Both the position numbers and the translations under genes were made by a program. DNA of 5,188 nucleotides from Terriglobus sp. (lineage in GTDB: Bacteria; Acidobacteriota; Terriglobia; Terriglobales; Acidobacteriaceae): positions 3,058-8,245 of the forward strand of contig JAHFTZ010000080.1 in the NCBI GenBank assembly GCA_023265355.1. The letters are read 5' to 3'. Positions 1 through 5,188 of this stretch are shown here, piece by piece. The stretch's first letter is position 1. Each line of letters begins with the position of its first letter. Below the pieces are notes generated by a model. The model was not told where the DNA came from. It saw nothing but the letters and a program-made list of their open reading frames with translations, and searched no databases.

Positions 1-324
1 CCCTTTGGGCCGCGCACCCTGGCGGTCAAGGCCGCCCCTGTGGGTCTTGAGGGGAGGCACCTGGAACTCACGCTAGGTGAAGTTCTGCAGGTGGATGAGC
101 GCGAGCGGCAGGCGGAAAACACCGAGTCGCGGCGGATGCGTGTGGCGGCGTCCATCGCCTGCCACGCCGCCATCAAGGTCAATATGCCCCTGGAGCCCGA
201 AAAGATCGCCTGGTTGCTCGAAGAATTGGGCAAAACCGAGAATCCTATGAGTTGTCCGCACGGCAGACCCATCGCCTTGAGGTATTCTCATAAGGACATC
301 CAACGCGCATTTCAGCGCATTTAA
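1..324 (+). CDS. mutL: DNA mismatch repair protein MutL, C-terminal end (5' end outside window)
   Basis: MutL is the mismatch-repair matchmaker that dimerises through its C-terminal domain and, in most bacteria lacking MutH, nicks DNA there. The frame is open from base 1 and ends at TAA 322-324, giving the last 107 residues. Seen directly: FGPRTLAVKAAP at the left edge, matching the conserved FGPxxxxVRxxP segment; ACHAAIK (Cys codon at 160-162), in the place of the family's ACR motif; CPHGRP (Cys at 253-255, His at 259-261); and a terminal FQR, the FxR motif. The Cys and Cys-x-His residues correspond to known zinc-site ligands of endonuclease-type MutL such as that of Bacillus subtilis. The DQHAxxE motif, which would confirm nuclease activity, lies upstream of the window. 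The GTG at 40 is internal and not the start, because conserved MutL sequence continues upstream of it. The identification is firm; nuclease competence is inferred. Confidence 0.95.
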   Translation, partial: PFGPRTLAVKAAPVGLEGRHLELTLGEVLQVDERERQAENTESRRMRVAASIACHAAIKVNMPLEPEKIAWLLEELGKTENPMSCPHGRPIALRYSHKDIQRAFQRI

Positions 325-329
325 TACGA

Positions 330-347
330 GCAGGCCCCAAAGCCTGC
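330..347 (+). other. weak hairpin in the mutL downstream gap
   Basis: GCAGGC (330-335) and GCCTGC (342-347) form a perfect 6-bp stem around the loop CCCAAA, five bases after the mutL stop codon. No run of T follows, so it does not look like an efficient intrinsic terminator. It could attenuate transcription or stabilise a 3' end. The rest of the 325-417 gap holds only the ribosome-binding site of the next gene. Confidence 0.3.
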
Positions 348-404
348 ATCTCTGGCCGAAGTTCCGTTGCGGGTTGTCTCCGCGATGGCCGGCGAAGACC
401 GAAG

Positions 405-409
405 AAGGA
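405..409 (+). promoter_or_regulatory. Shine-Dalgarno sequence deciding the start of the 829-residue gene
   Basis: AAGGA lies 8 bases before ATG 418. In-frame alternatives at TTG 367 and ATG 385 have no comparable purine run at the right distance. Sequence between them would encode only a short Arg-rich extension. ATG 418 is therefore preferred. Confidence 0.7.
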
Positions 410-417
410 CAATTCCC

Positions 418-2907
418 ATGAGTACGAATGAGACGTTTACGCCGCGGCAGTTATCAGCCGCGCGCAAGGCCCTGTGGCATCAGGACGGAACCGCACTGTT
501 GACCCAGGTTTCCGCACGCGAGTGGCTGGAACAGGCTGGCCTGGTTCCCTACATGCCCCACACACAGCAGTTTCCCGGGCCAGCGCCCAGCTTTGTCGAA
601 GCGATCCTGGGACGCCCCGAGATCGGTCACCGCATTCCTTATATCGACGAGACTGCAGAAGCAGCTGCTCCGTCCGAGGACGAGTCCCTGGCCGTTGAAG
701 CGGAAGAAACAGAAGAAAATGAGCTGGAAGAGGGCGACACCTCCGCCACAGACTCCGAGATCATGGTCGTCGAAGAAGACGAAGCAGAAGAGGATGAGGG
801 CGACGAGATTGCTGAAGTCGACGCAATCCACGCCGCTTCCGAAGAGGCCGCTGCCGCTGAGCCTGCGAAGTCCGAGCCGGTGATGCAGATCGTCAGCGGA
901 TTTACGGCGGAGCAGAAGGAAGAAGCACGCCGCATGCTGGCGAGGCTCGTGGCTGAGGGTGCAGCCGTTCCGCTGAACCTTCTGGGCGGCCCTGGCGAAC
1001 TGCCGGACTTCGTCTGCTCGGCGCAGGCTTTTTCGTTCGTGTACACGCTGCGTGGCGACAAGGGATGGAAGCTCGCACCTTCGACCTCCGGTGCTCTGCG
1101 GGTTTCGCAGCTTGCTCTGCATGCGTGGGAGATCTTGAAGGAAAAGGGACCGCTCACGGCGATGGCGCTCGTTCCCGAACTGGGACGCGAGGTGACGGAG
1201 GCTGCGGTTCTTCGAGCCATGACCGAACTCTGGGCGATTCAGCGCGTGATTCCTCTGCCGCAGATGGACGGTTCGGCTACGATCTGGGAACTGGTGACGG
1301 GCAAGTTCATTCGCCATCTCAAGGCGGGATCGAACGCCGGTCAGCCGACGGCGCTGAGCGCTCTGCTCTCGCTCTATCTCGGACAGGTCGTTGCGGCAAC
1401 GACGGAAGAGATGGAAGTATTCCTCTCCCCGCTGGCGGCGCGTTCGCGCATCCGCGAGATCGTCGGTGGTCTTGGGGCGACCCGACAGCTGGACGAGATC
1501 GTTCTGGAAGGAAAGACCCTGCACTACATCGCGGGCGATCTTCCTGAGTTCCCCGATGTGATGGAGCCCGTGATGGCTCCGGCTGCACCGCAGTTTTCGC
1601 GCTACGAACCTCGTGAGAAGGTCGTTTACCCGGTACGTAAGCCAGCAGGCGCGCGTGCCGCGACGGAGGGCAACTTCGCCAACAAGCGCAGCGGTCCACG
1701 CAGCGACTCCGAGCGCCGTCCGTTCGTCCGCCGCGATGCCGCTGAGGGTGATGCACCCAAGCGTGAGTACACAAAGCCATGGAACGACGACCGCTCCAGC
1801 GCTGCTCCGCGCAAACCGTGGACACCGCGTGAGGGCGGAGACCGCAAGCCCTATGCTCCTCGTCCTTCGTACGGAGCAGGTGGTGGCAGCCGTCCCGCGT
1901 TCAGCGACCGTAAGCCCTATGCTCCGCGTGAGGGTGGCGAACGCCGCCCCTACTCGCCGCGTCCGTCCTTTGGTGGATCGAGCGACGGTGGCGAGCGCAA
2001 GCCTTACGGCGACCGCAAACCCTTCACACCGCGTGATGGCGGCGACCGTAAGCCCTACGCACCTCGCCCGTCCTTCGGTGGATCGAGCGATGGTGGCGAG
2101 CGTCGGCCTTACTCCCCCCGTCCCTCCTTCGGAGGTTCGGGTGGCGGAGATCGCAAGCCCTTTACCCCCCGCGATGGTGGCGAACGCCGTCCGTATTCGC
2201 CGCGCCCGTCCTTTGGCGGTTCCCGTGAGGGTGGCGAGCGTCCAGCATTCGGCGACCGCAAGCCTTTCACACCGCGTGACGGCGGCGAGCGTCGTCCTTA
2301 CTCCCCACGTCCGTCCTTCGGTGGTTCGGGTGGCGGAGATCGCAAGCCCTTTACGCCGCGCGACGGCGGAGAACGCCGTCCGTATTCGCCGCGCCCGTCC
2401 TTTGGCGGATCGAGCGATGGCGGTGAGCGCAAGCCTTACGGAGACCGCAAGCCGTTCACGCCGCGTGATGGTGGCGAACGTCGTCCTTACTCGCCTCGCC
2501 CGTCGTTCGGCGGATCGAGTGATGGCGGAGAGCGTCGTCCTTACTCGCCTCGTCCTTCCTTTGGTGGATCGGGTGGTGGAGATCGGAAACCCTTTACGCC
2601 TCGCGATGGCGGCGAGCGTAAGCCTTACTCCCCTCGTCCGTCCTTTGGTGGATCGGGTGGCGGCGGTGAGCGTACGCCGTATGCTCGCAAGCCCTTCACA
2701 CCTCGCGAAGGCGGCGGCGGTGGTGATTTCGAGAAGCGTCCCTTCGTGAAGAAGAGCTTCGGCGAGGGCCAGGACCGGTCTCCCAAGGCCTTTGGCGAGC
2801 GCAAGTTCGCGGCGAAGAAGTTTGGCGGAAAGCCAGGCGGATTCGCGAAAAAGGGCGGATCGTTTGGAGGAGCACGCAGCGGGGCACCGAAGAGGCGTCC
2901 TGAATGA
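418..2907 (+). CDS. orphan repeat protein: acidic linker, winged-helix-like core, Arg/Gly-rich tandem-repeat tail
   Basis: 829 residues from ATG 418, chosen for the AAGGA site 8 bases upstream. Visible regions: residues 1-76, probably folded; 77-153, an acidic Glu/Asp/Ala linker; about 160-375, a mixed helix/strand core; 390-464, basic and low complexity; 465-766, tandem repeats of the type RKPFTPRDGG plus RPYSPRPSFGG; 767-829, a Lys/Gly/Phe tail ending in KRRPE. There is no signal peptide or membrane segment, so it is probably cytoplasmic. Within the core, residues 235-295 (AWEILKEKGPLTA, then LRAMTELWAIQRV, then WEL) and 312-375 (ALLSLYLGQ to LHYIAGD) look like two winged helices in the style of the AlkZ/YcaQ DNA-glycosylase family. 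I see no QxD/QxQ-type catalytic motif of that family. The acidic and basic halves have opposite charge. Binding of DNA, RNA or ribosomes is plausible, but the function is unknown. The stop codon overlaps the cmk start. The reading frame is firm; the core assignment is tentative. Confidence 0.85.
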   Translation: MSTNETFTPRQLSAARKALWHQDGTALLTQVSAREWLEQAGLVPYMPHTQQFPGPAPSFVEAILGRPEIGHRIPYIDETAEAAAPSEDESLAVEAEETEENELEEGDTSATDSEIMVVEEDEAEEDEGDEIAEVDAIHAASEEAAAAEPAKSEPVMQIVSGFTAEQKEEARRMLARLVAEGAAVPLNLLGGPGELPDFVCSAQAFSFVYTLRGDKGWKLAPSTSGALRVSQLALHAWEILKEKGPLTAMALVPELGREVTEAAVLRAMTELWAIQRVIPLPQMDGSATIWELVTGKFIRHLKAGSNAGQPTALSALLSLYLGQVVAATTEEMEVFLSPLAARSRIREIVGGLGATRQLDEIVLEGKTLHYIAGDLPEFPDVMEPVMAPAAPQFSRYEPREKVVYPVRKPAGARAATEGNFANKRSGPRSDSERRPFVRRDAAEGDAPKREYTKPWNDDRSSAAPRKPWTPREGGDRKPYAPRPSYGAGGGSRPAFSDRKPYAPREGGERRPYSPRPSFGGSSDGGERKPYGDRKPFTPRDGGDRKPYAPRPSFGGSSDGGERRPYSPRPSFGGSGGGDRKPFTPRDGGERRPYSPRPSFGGSREGGERPAFGDRKPFTPRDGGERRPYSPRPSFGGSGGGDRKPFTPRDGGERRPYSPRPSFGGSSDGGERKPYGDRKPFTPRDGGERRPYSPRPSFGGSSDGGERRPYSPRPSFGGSGGGDRKPFTPRDGGERKPYSPRPSFGGSGGGGERTPYARKPFTPREGGGGGDFEKRPFVKKSFGEGQDRSPKAFGERKFAAKKFGGKPGGFAKKGGSFGGARSGAPKRRPE
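1978..2223 (+). repeat. 82-codon higher-order repeat, copy 1
   Basis: This block encodes the module order SSDGGERKPYGD, RKPFTPRDGG, PRPSFGG, SSDGGERRPYSPRPSFGG, SGGGD, RKPFTPRDGG, PRPSFGGS. The same order recurs exactly 432 bases downstream. By hand comparison only 4 of 82 residues differ between the copies (D/E, K/R, A/S, R/K). Confidence 0.85.
2410..2655 (+). repeat. 82-codon higher-order repeat, copy 2
   Basis: Second copy of the block at 1978-2223, with no insertion or deletion relative to it. About 41 codons differ from copy 1, and about 37 of these changes are silent. This suggests an old segmental duplication kept under protein-level selection. Confidence 0.85.
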
Positions 2908-3593
2908 GCTCTGGCGTTAAGCAGGAAAGCGTAAAAGTAGTCGCTATCGATGGGCCCGCCGGTGCTGGAAAAAGCACCGTCGCGGCCCATCTGGCGCGTA
3001 GGTTCGGTTTATTGAACCTGGAGACGGGCGCGATGTATCGGGCGCTGGCACTGAAGGTCTCGCGCGATGGCGTCAATCCAGACGACGCCTCAGCCGTGAC
3101 CGCCGTGACGGCTGGGACGAAGATTCTTCTGGAGCCGACCGATGCAGGGAACCGTGTCTTGCTCGACGGCGAAGACGTGACCGCTCTGCTGCGTGCGCAG
3201 GAGGTTACGGCGGTGGCTTCCCGCGTCAGCGTTCATGCCGATGTGCGGCGATGGATGGTGGCCGAGCAGAGGGCGCTGGCGCTTTCTGCTGGCCAGGGAG
3301 TGGTGATGGAAGGACGCGACATCGGAACGGAGGTCTTTCCCGATGCGATCGTGAAGATCTTTCTGGATGCTTCCGCGGAGATGCGCGGTGAGCGCCGCTT
3401 CGAGCAGAATCCTGTGATCTCTCTCGATGAGACGGTCCGTGAGATGAAGGAGCGCGACGCGAGGGATCGGAGCAGGGCGGAGTCTCCGCTGCGCCCCGCC
3501 GGAGACGCTATCGTCGTAGACACCACCGGTATGAATCTGGATGAGGTCATGACGCGCGTAGATGACCTGGTGCGTGTCGCTTTTAGCCGATGA
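2904..3593 (+). CDS. cmk: cytidylate kinase (CMP/dCMP kinase)
   Basis: Transfers phosphate from ATP to CMP or dCMP, giving CDP or dCDP in pyrimidine nucleotide salvage and DNA precursor supply; cytoplasmic. The 229 residues match the usual length of the family. Visible motifs: Walker A GPAGAGKST at residues 17-25; LETGAMYRA at 39-47 in the nucleotide-monophosphate region; LDGEDVT at 87-93; EGRDIGTEVFPDA at 136-148, the family's GRDIGT signature; KIFLDAS at 151-157; a LID-type stretch with RDARDRSRAESPLRPA at 184-199; and DAIVVDTTGM at 201-210. All core motifs are intact. The start ATG lies inside the upstream stop as ATGA, with AGAGG 8 bases before it, so translation is probably coupled to the repeat protein. 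The N-terminal extension of about nine residues before the first strand is slightly longer than in Escherichia coli. I see no internal promoter. Confidence 0.97.
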   Translation: MSSGVKQESVKVVAIDGPAGAGKSTVAAHLARRFGLLNLETGAMYRALALKVSRDGVNPDDASAVTAVTAGTKILLEPTDAGNRVLLDGEDVTALLRAQEVTAVASRVSVHADVRRWMVAEQRALALSAGQGVVMEGRDIGTEVFPDAIVKIFLDASAEMRGERRFEQNPVISLDETVREMKERDARDRSRAESPLRPAGDAIVVDTTGMNLDEVMTRVDDLVRVAFSR

Positions 3594-3612
3594 TTCTTTA
3601 GGTTGAGAGCGT

Positions 3613-3660
3613 GTTGCGTCGATTTGCGAAATAAGCCTAAGTTTTCCTCGCAACTTTTTT
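3613..3660 (+). terminator. possible weak intrinsic terminator after cmk
   Basis: TCGCAA/CGCAAC (3648-3654) is followed directly by six T (3655-3660). Its 5' partner could be TTGCGA (3624-3629, loop of 18) or GTTGCG (3613-3618, loop of 30). Each option gives only 6 bp, and the two exclude each other. The T tract in the right place supports termination; the short stem and long loop argue against high efficiency. Confidence 0.35.
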
Positions 3661-3666
3661 GAATCG

Positions 3667-3675
3667 TGCTAAGCT
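3667..3675 (+). promoter_or_regulatory. possible extended -10 promoter element of the cold-shock gene
   Basis: TGCTAAGCT reads as an extended -10 (TGN then TAAGCT) just after the possible cmk terminator. It would give a 5' leader of roughly 85-90 bases before the cold-shock start. No good -35 box lies at the expected distance. The overlapping TAAGCTTA (3670-3677) is an 8-bp palindrome. No cold-box sequence was recognised in the leader. Confidence 0.3.
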
Positions 3676-3768
3676 TACCGCATCGATTGGAACAACTGGA
3701 TTCTTTGCACATCAGTTAAGTCAAAACCATTTGTATTCAACGGCATACTCGCTCTGAAGGACTGCAAG

Positions 3769-3969
3769 ATGGAACAAGGAAAAGTGAAGTGGTTCAACGA
3801 CGCTAAGGGATTTGGATTCGTCAGCCGGCAGAATGGTGAAGACGTTTTCGTACATTATTCCGCGATTACCTCGAGTGGGTTCAAGAGCCTGCAAGAGGGT
3901 CAGGCAGTTCAATTTAACGTGGTCAAAGGTCCGAAGGGCTGGCAGGCTTCGGATGTACAGCCTCTGTAA
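3769..3969 (+). CDS. csp: CspA-family cold-shock protein
   Basis: A 66-residue single cold-shock domain, the usual length for bacterial Csp proteins. These bind single-stranded RNA and DNA through a five-stranded beta barrel and act as RNA chaperones in the cytoplasm. The RNA-binding motifs are intact: RNP1 KGFGFV at residues 13-18 and RNP2 VFVHY at 26-30, with the KWFN strand at 7-10 before them and the [10 protein letters not shown] strand near the end. The start ATG has AAGGA at 3757-3761, 7 bases upstream, a strong site. The gene stands alone between a possible terminator and a strong one, so it is probably monocistronic. Whether it responds to cold cannot be told from the sequence; many family members are constitutive. 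The paralogue letter cannot be assigned. Confidence 0.97.
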   Translation: MEQGKVKWFNDAKGFGFVSRQNGEDVFVHYSAITSSGFKSLQEGQAVQFNVVKGPKGWQASDVQPL

Positions 3970-4017
3970 AACACTTCCAACCTGTTCCTGAGCTTCTTTG
4001 GAGGCAGAGGACTTTTT
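3961..4017 (+). terminator. possible first terminator overlapping the cold-shock gene end
   Basis: The uninterrupted 3' arm TTGGAGG+CAGAGG (3998-4010) can pair with CTTCCAA (3974-3980, one G-T pair) and CCTCTG (3961-3966), leaving a 7-base bulge on the 5' side. ACTTTTT follows (4011-4017), which supplies a T tract. The outer 5' arm lies in the last codons of the gene, so terminating ribosomes could interfere with it. Drawn by eye and not folded. Confidence 0.35.
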
Positions 4018-4049
4018 GACAAAGGGCGACCCTCAGGTCGCCCTTTGTC
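4018..4049 (+). terminator. strong hairpin terminator after the cold-shock gene
   Basis: GACAAAGGGCGACC (4018-4031) and GGTCGCCCTTTGTC (4036-4049) are perfect reverse complements: a 14-bp stem with the GC-rich core GGGCGACC and a CTCA loop. The end of the stem and the tail read TTTGTCGTTGT, T-rich but not a pure T run. Five T precede the stem (4013-4017). The position, 48 bases after the cold-shock stop and before an independent gene, fits an intrinsic terminator. Confidence 0.85.
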
Positions 4050-4084
4050 GTTGTCCGTCAACGTTCCGTTTTGGGTTCCGTCGT

Positions 4085-4090
4085 TACACT
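4085..4090 (+). promoter_or_regulatory. possible -10 element giving a leaderless or near-leaderless mRNA
   Basis: TACACT matches the -10 consensus at 4 of 6 positions and ends 8 bases before ATG 4099, so transcription would start at or just before the start codon. This agrees with the lack of any Shine-Dalgarno sequence before 4099. No convincing -35 box is present; the region contains GTTCCGT twice (4063-4069 and 4075-4081). Confidence 0.35.
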
Positions 4091-4098
4091 GGTCTTGC

Positions 4099-5188
4099 AT
4101 GACTCCCGAAGTTGACGTGCCTTTGCGATTTGTACCCCTCCGATGGGTGGCGTGGTTGATGGTTGCAGGGGCGGCAACTGTTTTTCTTGCGCCTTTTGCG
4201 CATGCACCCTCGCAGCAGGTCGCTTCGGTGAGCTACGTGGCGGGGTGCGACAACCGGATCGCCTCCGTCGGCCTGGCGCTGTTGAGCTTCCTCGTGATGG
4301 CATTGGTCTGGCGTTTTCTTGCCCCAGCGGAGATCTCTGAAGAACGCCGCAGACTTCCCCGTAAGCTGGTCTTCTGGTCGATCGCATTCACCGTGGTCTT
4401 TACGCTGACCCTGGGCTGGGCCGTTCATCGGGCAGATGTGCGCTTCGCGGAGTCGAACTACTTTCTGAACCGCATCCGAAATATCCTCGAGTTTCGGATG
4501 AAGATCTACCGCGATCTTGAGTTCCCTTATGGCCCCATGCTGCTCTATCCATCGGTATGGATGTACCGCGTGTTTGCGCCGCTGGGAATGTCCGTCGTAA
4601 CGGCTTACTTCTCCACCCTGGCGCTCATGAACGTGGTTGGCGTTGGCATGGTGGCCTACCTCATCAATCGACTGCCGATGCTCTATCGCTGGCGCGTTCT
4701 TCTCTTCGCGGCCTGCGTTCTTCTGCAGACGAATACGCTGGCGGGGCCAAATTATTCGCTCTACAAGTTTGCCCTACCCTTTGCGGGAATGGTCTGGGCG
4801 TCCCGACGGAGCGCACAGGGGGTGCAGTTCGGCGCGTTCGTTCTGGCGGAACTCGCCGTTCTTCTGGTGTCGCCCGAGCTCGGCGTGGGTATGACGGCGG
4901 GGGTTGTGACTTACGCAGCGGTACGCGTCTTCCGAGGGCAGAGAGGGGCAGCGGTTCTGTTCCTCGCTCCCATAGCCTCGGTGGCCCTATTTCTGACAGG
5001 ATTCGGGAGGGCTTTTCTGGATCGGCTGGGGCAGGCCTCCAATGGAGCTTTGAATCTGATTCCAGAACCGAGCCCCCACCTATTGGTCTTTGCCTTCGCC
5101 ATTCTTTTCCTGGTCCCTGTGATGGTGGGGTGGATGTTGCGCGGACGCGAGGAGAGTGCCGCCCTGATGGCGGGAGTGTATCTGCTCG
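4099..5188 (+). CDS. polytopic membrane protein, GT-C glycosyltransferase-like (3' end outside window)
   Basis: The frame from ATG 4099 is open to the right edge, giving 363 residues without a stop codon. Hydrophobic stretches suggest membrane segments near residues 15-34, 54-74, 89-109, 165-189, 198-215, 243-257, 262-277, 284-301 and 327-347. After the third is a polar loop (about 110-143) with D113, E118, then IRNILEFRMKIYRDLEFPYGP (126-146). This resembles the YRDFxFxYGP block after the first periplasmic loop of GT-C membrane glycosyltransferases (GT39/GT87 type), which use polyprenyl-phosphate sugars. That relation is my recognition and not proven; the acidic catalytic pair is not identified with certainty. 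Other notable segments are GPNYSLYKF (216-224) and SPELGVG (258-264). There is no Shine-Dalgarno site before 4099; TTG 4051, GTG 4117 and ATG 4159 are alternative starts. It is separated from the cold-shock gene by a strong terminator. Confidence 0.8.
   Translation, partial: MTPEVDVPLRFVPLRWVAWLMVAGAATVFLAPFAHAPSQQVASVSYVAGCDNRIASVGLALLSFLVMALVWRFLAPAEISEERRRLPRKLVFWSIAFTVVFTLTLGWAVHRADVRFAESNYFLNRIRNILEFRMKIYRDLEFPYGPMLLYPSVWMYRVFAPLGMSVVTAYFSTLALMNVVGVGMVAYLINRLPMLYRWRVLLFAACVLLQTNTLAGPNYSLYKFALPFAGMVWASRRSAQGVQFGAFVLAELAVLLVSPELGVGMTAGVVTYAAVRVFRGQRGAAVLFLAPIASVALFLTGFGRAFLDRLGQASNGALNLIPEPSPHLLVFAFAILFLVPVMVGWMLRGREESAALMAGVYLL

Larger units (their letters stand above)
1810..2715 (+). repeat. 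in-frame tandem repeat array encoding the Arg/Gly/Pro/aromatic tail
   Basis: About 300 codons (residues 465-766) made of two alternating modules. One is RKP[FWY][TA]PR[DE]GG, seen 9 times. The other is R[RK]PY[SA]PRPS[FY]G[GA], seen 10 times. They are joined by spacers such as SSDGGE, SGGGD, SREGGERPAFGD and SSDGGERKPYGD. Unit lengths vary (about 28, 35 and 46 residues) and every unit change keeps the frame. The copies use different synonymous codons, so DNA identity is well below protein identity. No direct repeat is long and exact enough to suggest very recent expansion. Confidence 0.95.

Noticed and set aside
40..324. Independent small gene starting at GTG 40
   Set aside because: Conserved MutL sequence continues in frame upstream to base 1, so this is the end of mutL and not a separate gene.
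367..417. N-terminal extension of the repeat protein from TTG 367 or ATG 385
   Set aside because: ATG 418 has a well-placed AAGGA; the extension would include that site and adds only a short Arg-rich stretch with no visible domain.
454..1524. Antisense open frame of 356 residues across the N-terminal half of the repeat protein gene
   Set aside because: It lies opposite a well-supported gene, has no ribosome-binding site or recognisable domain, and its composition (Arg, Ser, His) is typical of reverse-strand reading of GC-rich coding DNA.
1810..2715. CRISPR array or DNA-level satellite
   Set aside because: Repeats are in-frame codon repeats with variable spacing and many silent differences, with no uniform repeat-spacer pattern and no cas genes.
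1613..2749. Second + strand open frame of 378 residues overlapping the repeat tail
   Set aside because: It stays open because the repeats lack stop codons in that frame; the product is a shifted echo of the repeats without a plausible start or known family.
4063..4081. Direct repeat GTTCCGT at 4063-4069 and 4075-4081 as an operator
   Set aside because: Two 7-base copies 12 bases apart could bind a regulator, but this can occur by chance and no regulator gene or inverted symmetry supports it.
4058..4428. Minus-strand open frames of 109 and 114 residues opposite the membrane protein
   Set aside because: The + strand frame is continuously open and strongly hydrophobic with plausible membrane segments; the reverse frames are polar, Arg/His-rich and cover the terminator region.

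Overview
The window looks like chromosomal DNA from a moderately GC-rich Gram-negative bacterium. The cold-shock protein sequence and the general style of the genes resemble Acidobacteriota of the Terriglobus/Granulicella/Edaphobacter type. That placement is recognition from memory, not a computed result. All supported genes are on the + strand. There is no tRNA, rRNA, insertion sequence, phage gene or CRISPR array.

Layout: (1) positions 1-324 hold the 3' end of mutL (mismatch repair), cut by the left edge. (2) A 93-base gap with a weak hairpin leads to a large gene at 418-2907 encoding an 829-residue orphan protein. It has a short N-terminal part, a strongly acidic linker, a compact region that looks like tandem winged helices (possibly AlkZ/YcaQ-like), and a basic Arg/Gly/Pro/aromatic tail of about 440 residues built from tandem repeats. 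(3) Its stop codon overlaps the start of cmk (cytidylate kinase, 2904-3593) in an ATGA junction, so the two are probably translationally coupled. (4) A 175-base AT-richer intergenic region carries a possible weak terminator and a possible promoter. It is followed by a 66-residue CspA-family cold-shock gene (3769-3969), then a strong hairpin terminator at 4018-4049. (5) From 4099 to the right edge an open frame without a stop encodes a polytopic membrane protein with a sequence block resembling GT-C type glycosyltransferases. Its start lacks a Shine-Dalgarno sequence and may be leaderless.

The first three genes are probably one transcription unit joining DNA repair (mutL), the nucleic-acid-binding-like repeat protein and pyrimidine nucleotide supply (cmk). 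The cold-shock gene and the membrane protein are probably separate units. The most unusual object is the repeat protein: two 82-codon blocks of its tail differ in about half of their codons, yet encode nearly the same amino acids. This points to selection on the protein sequence of a low-complexity region.
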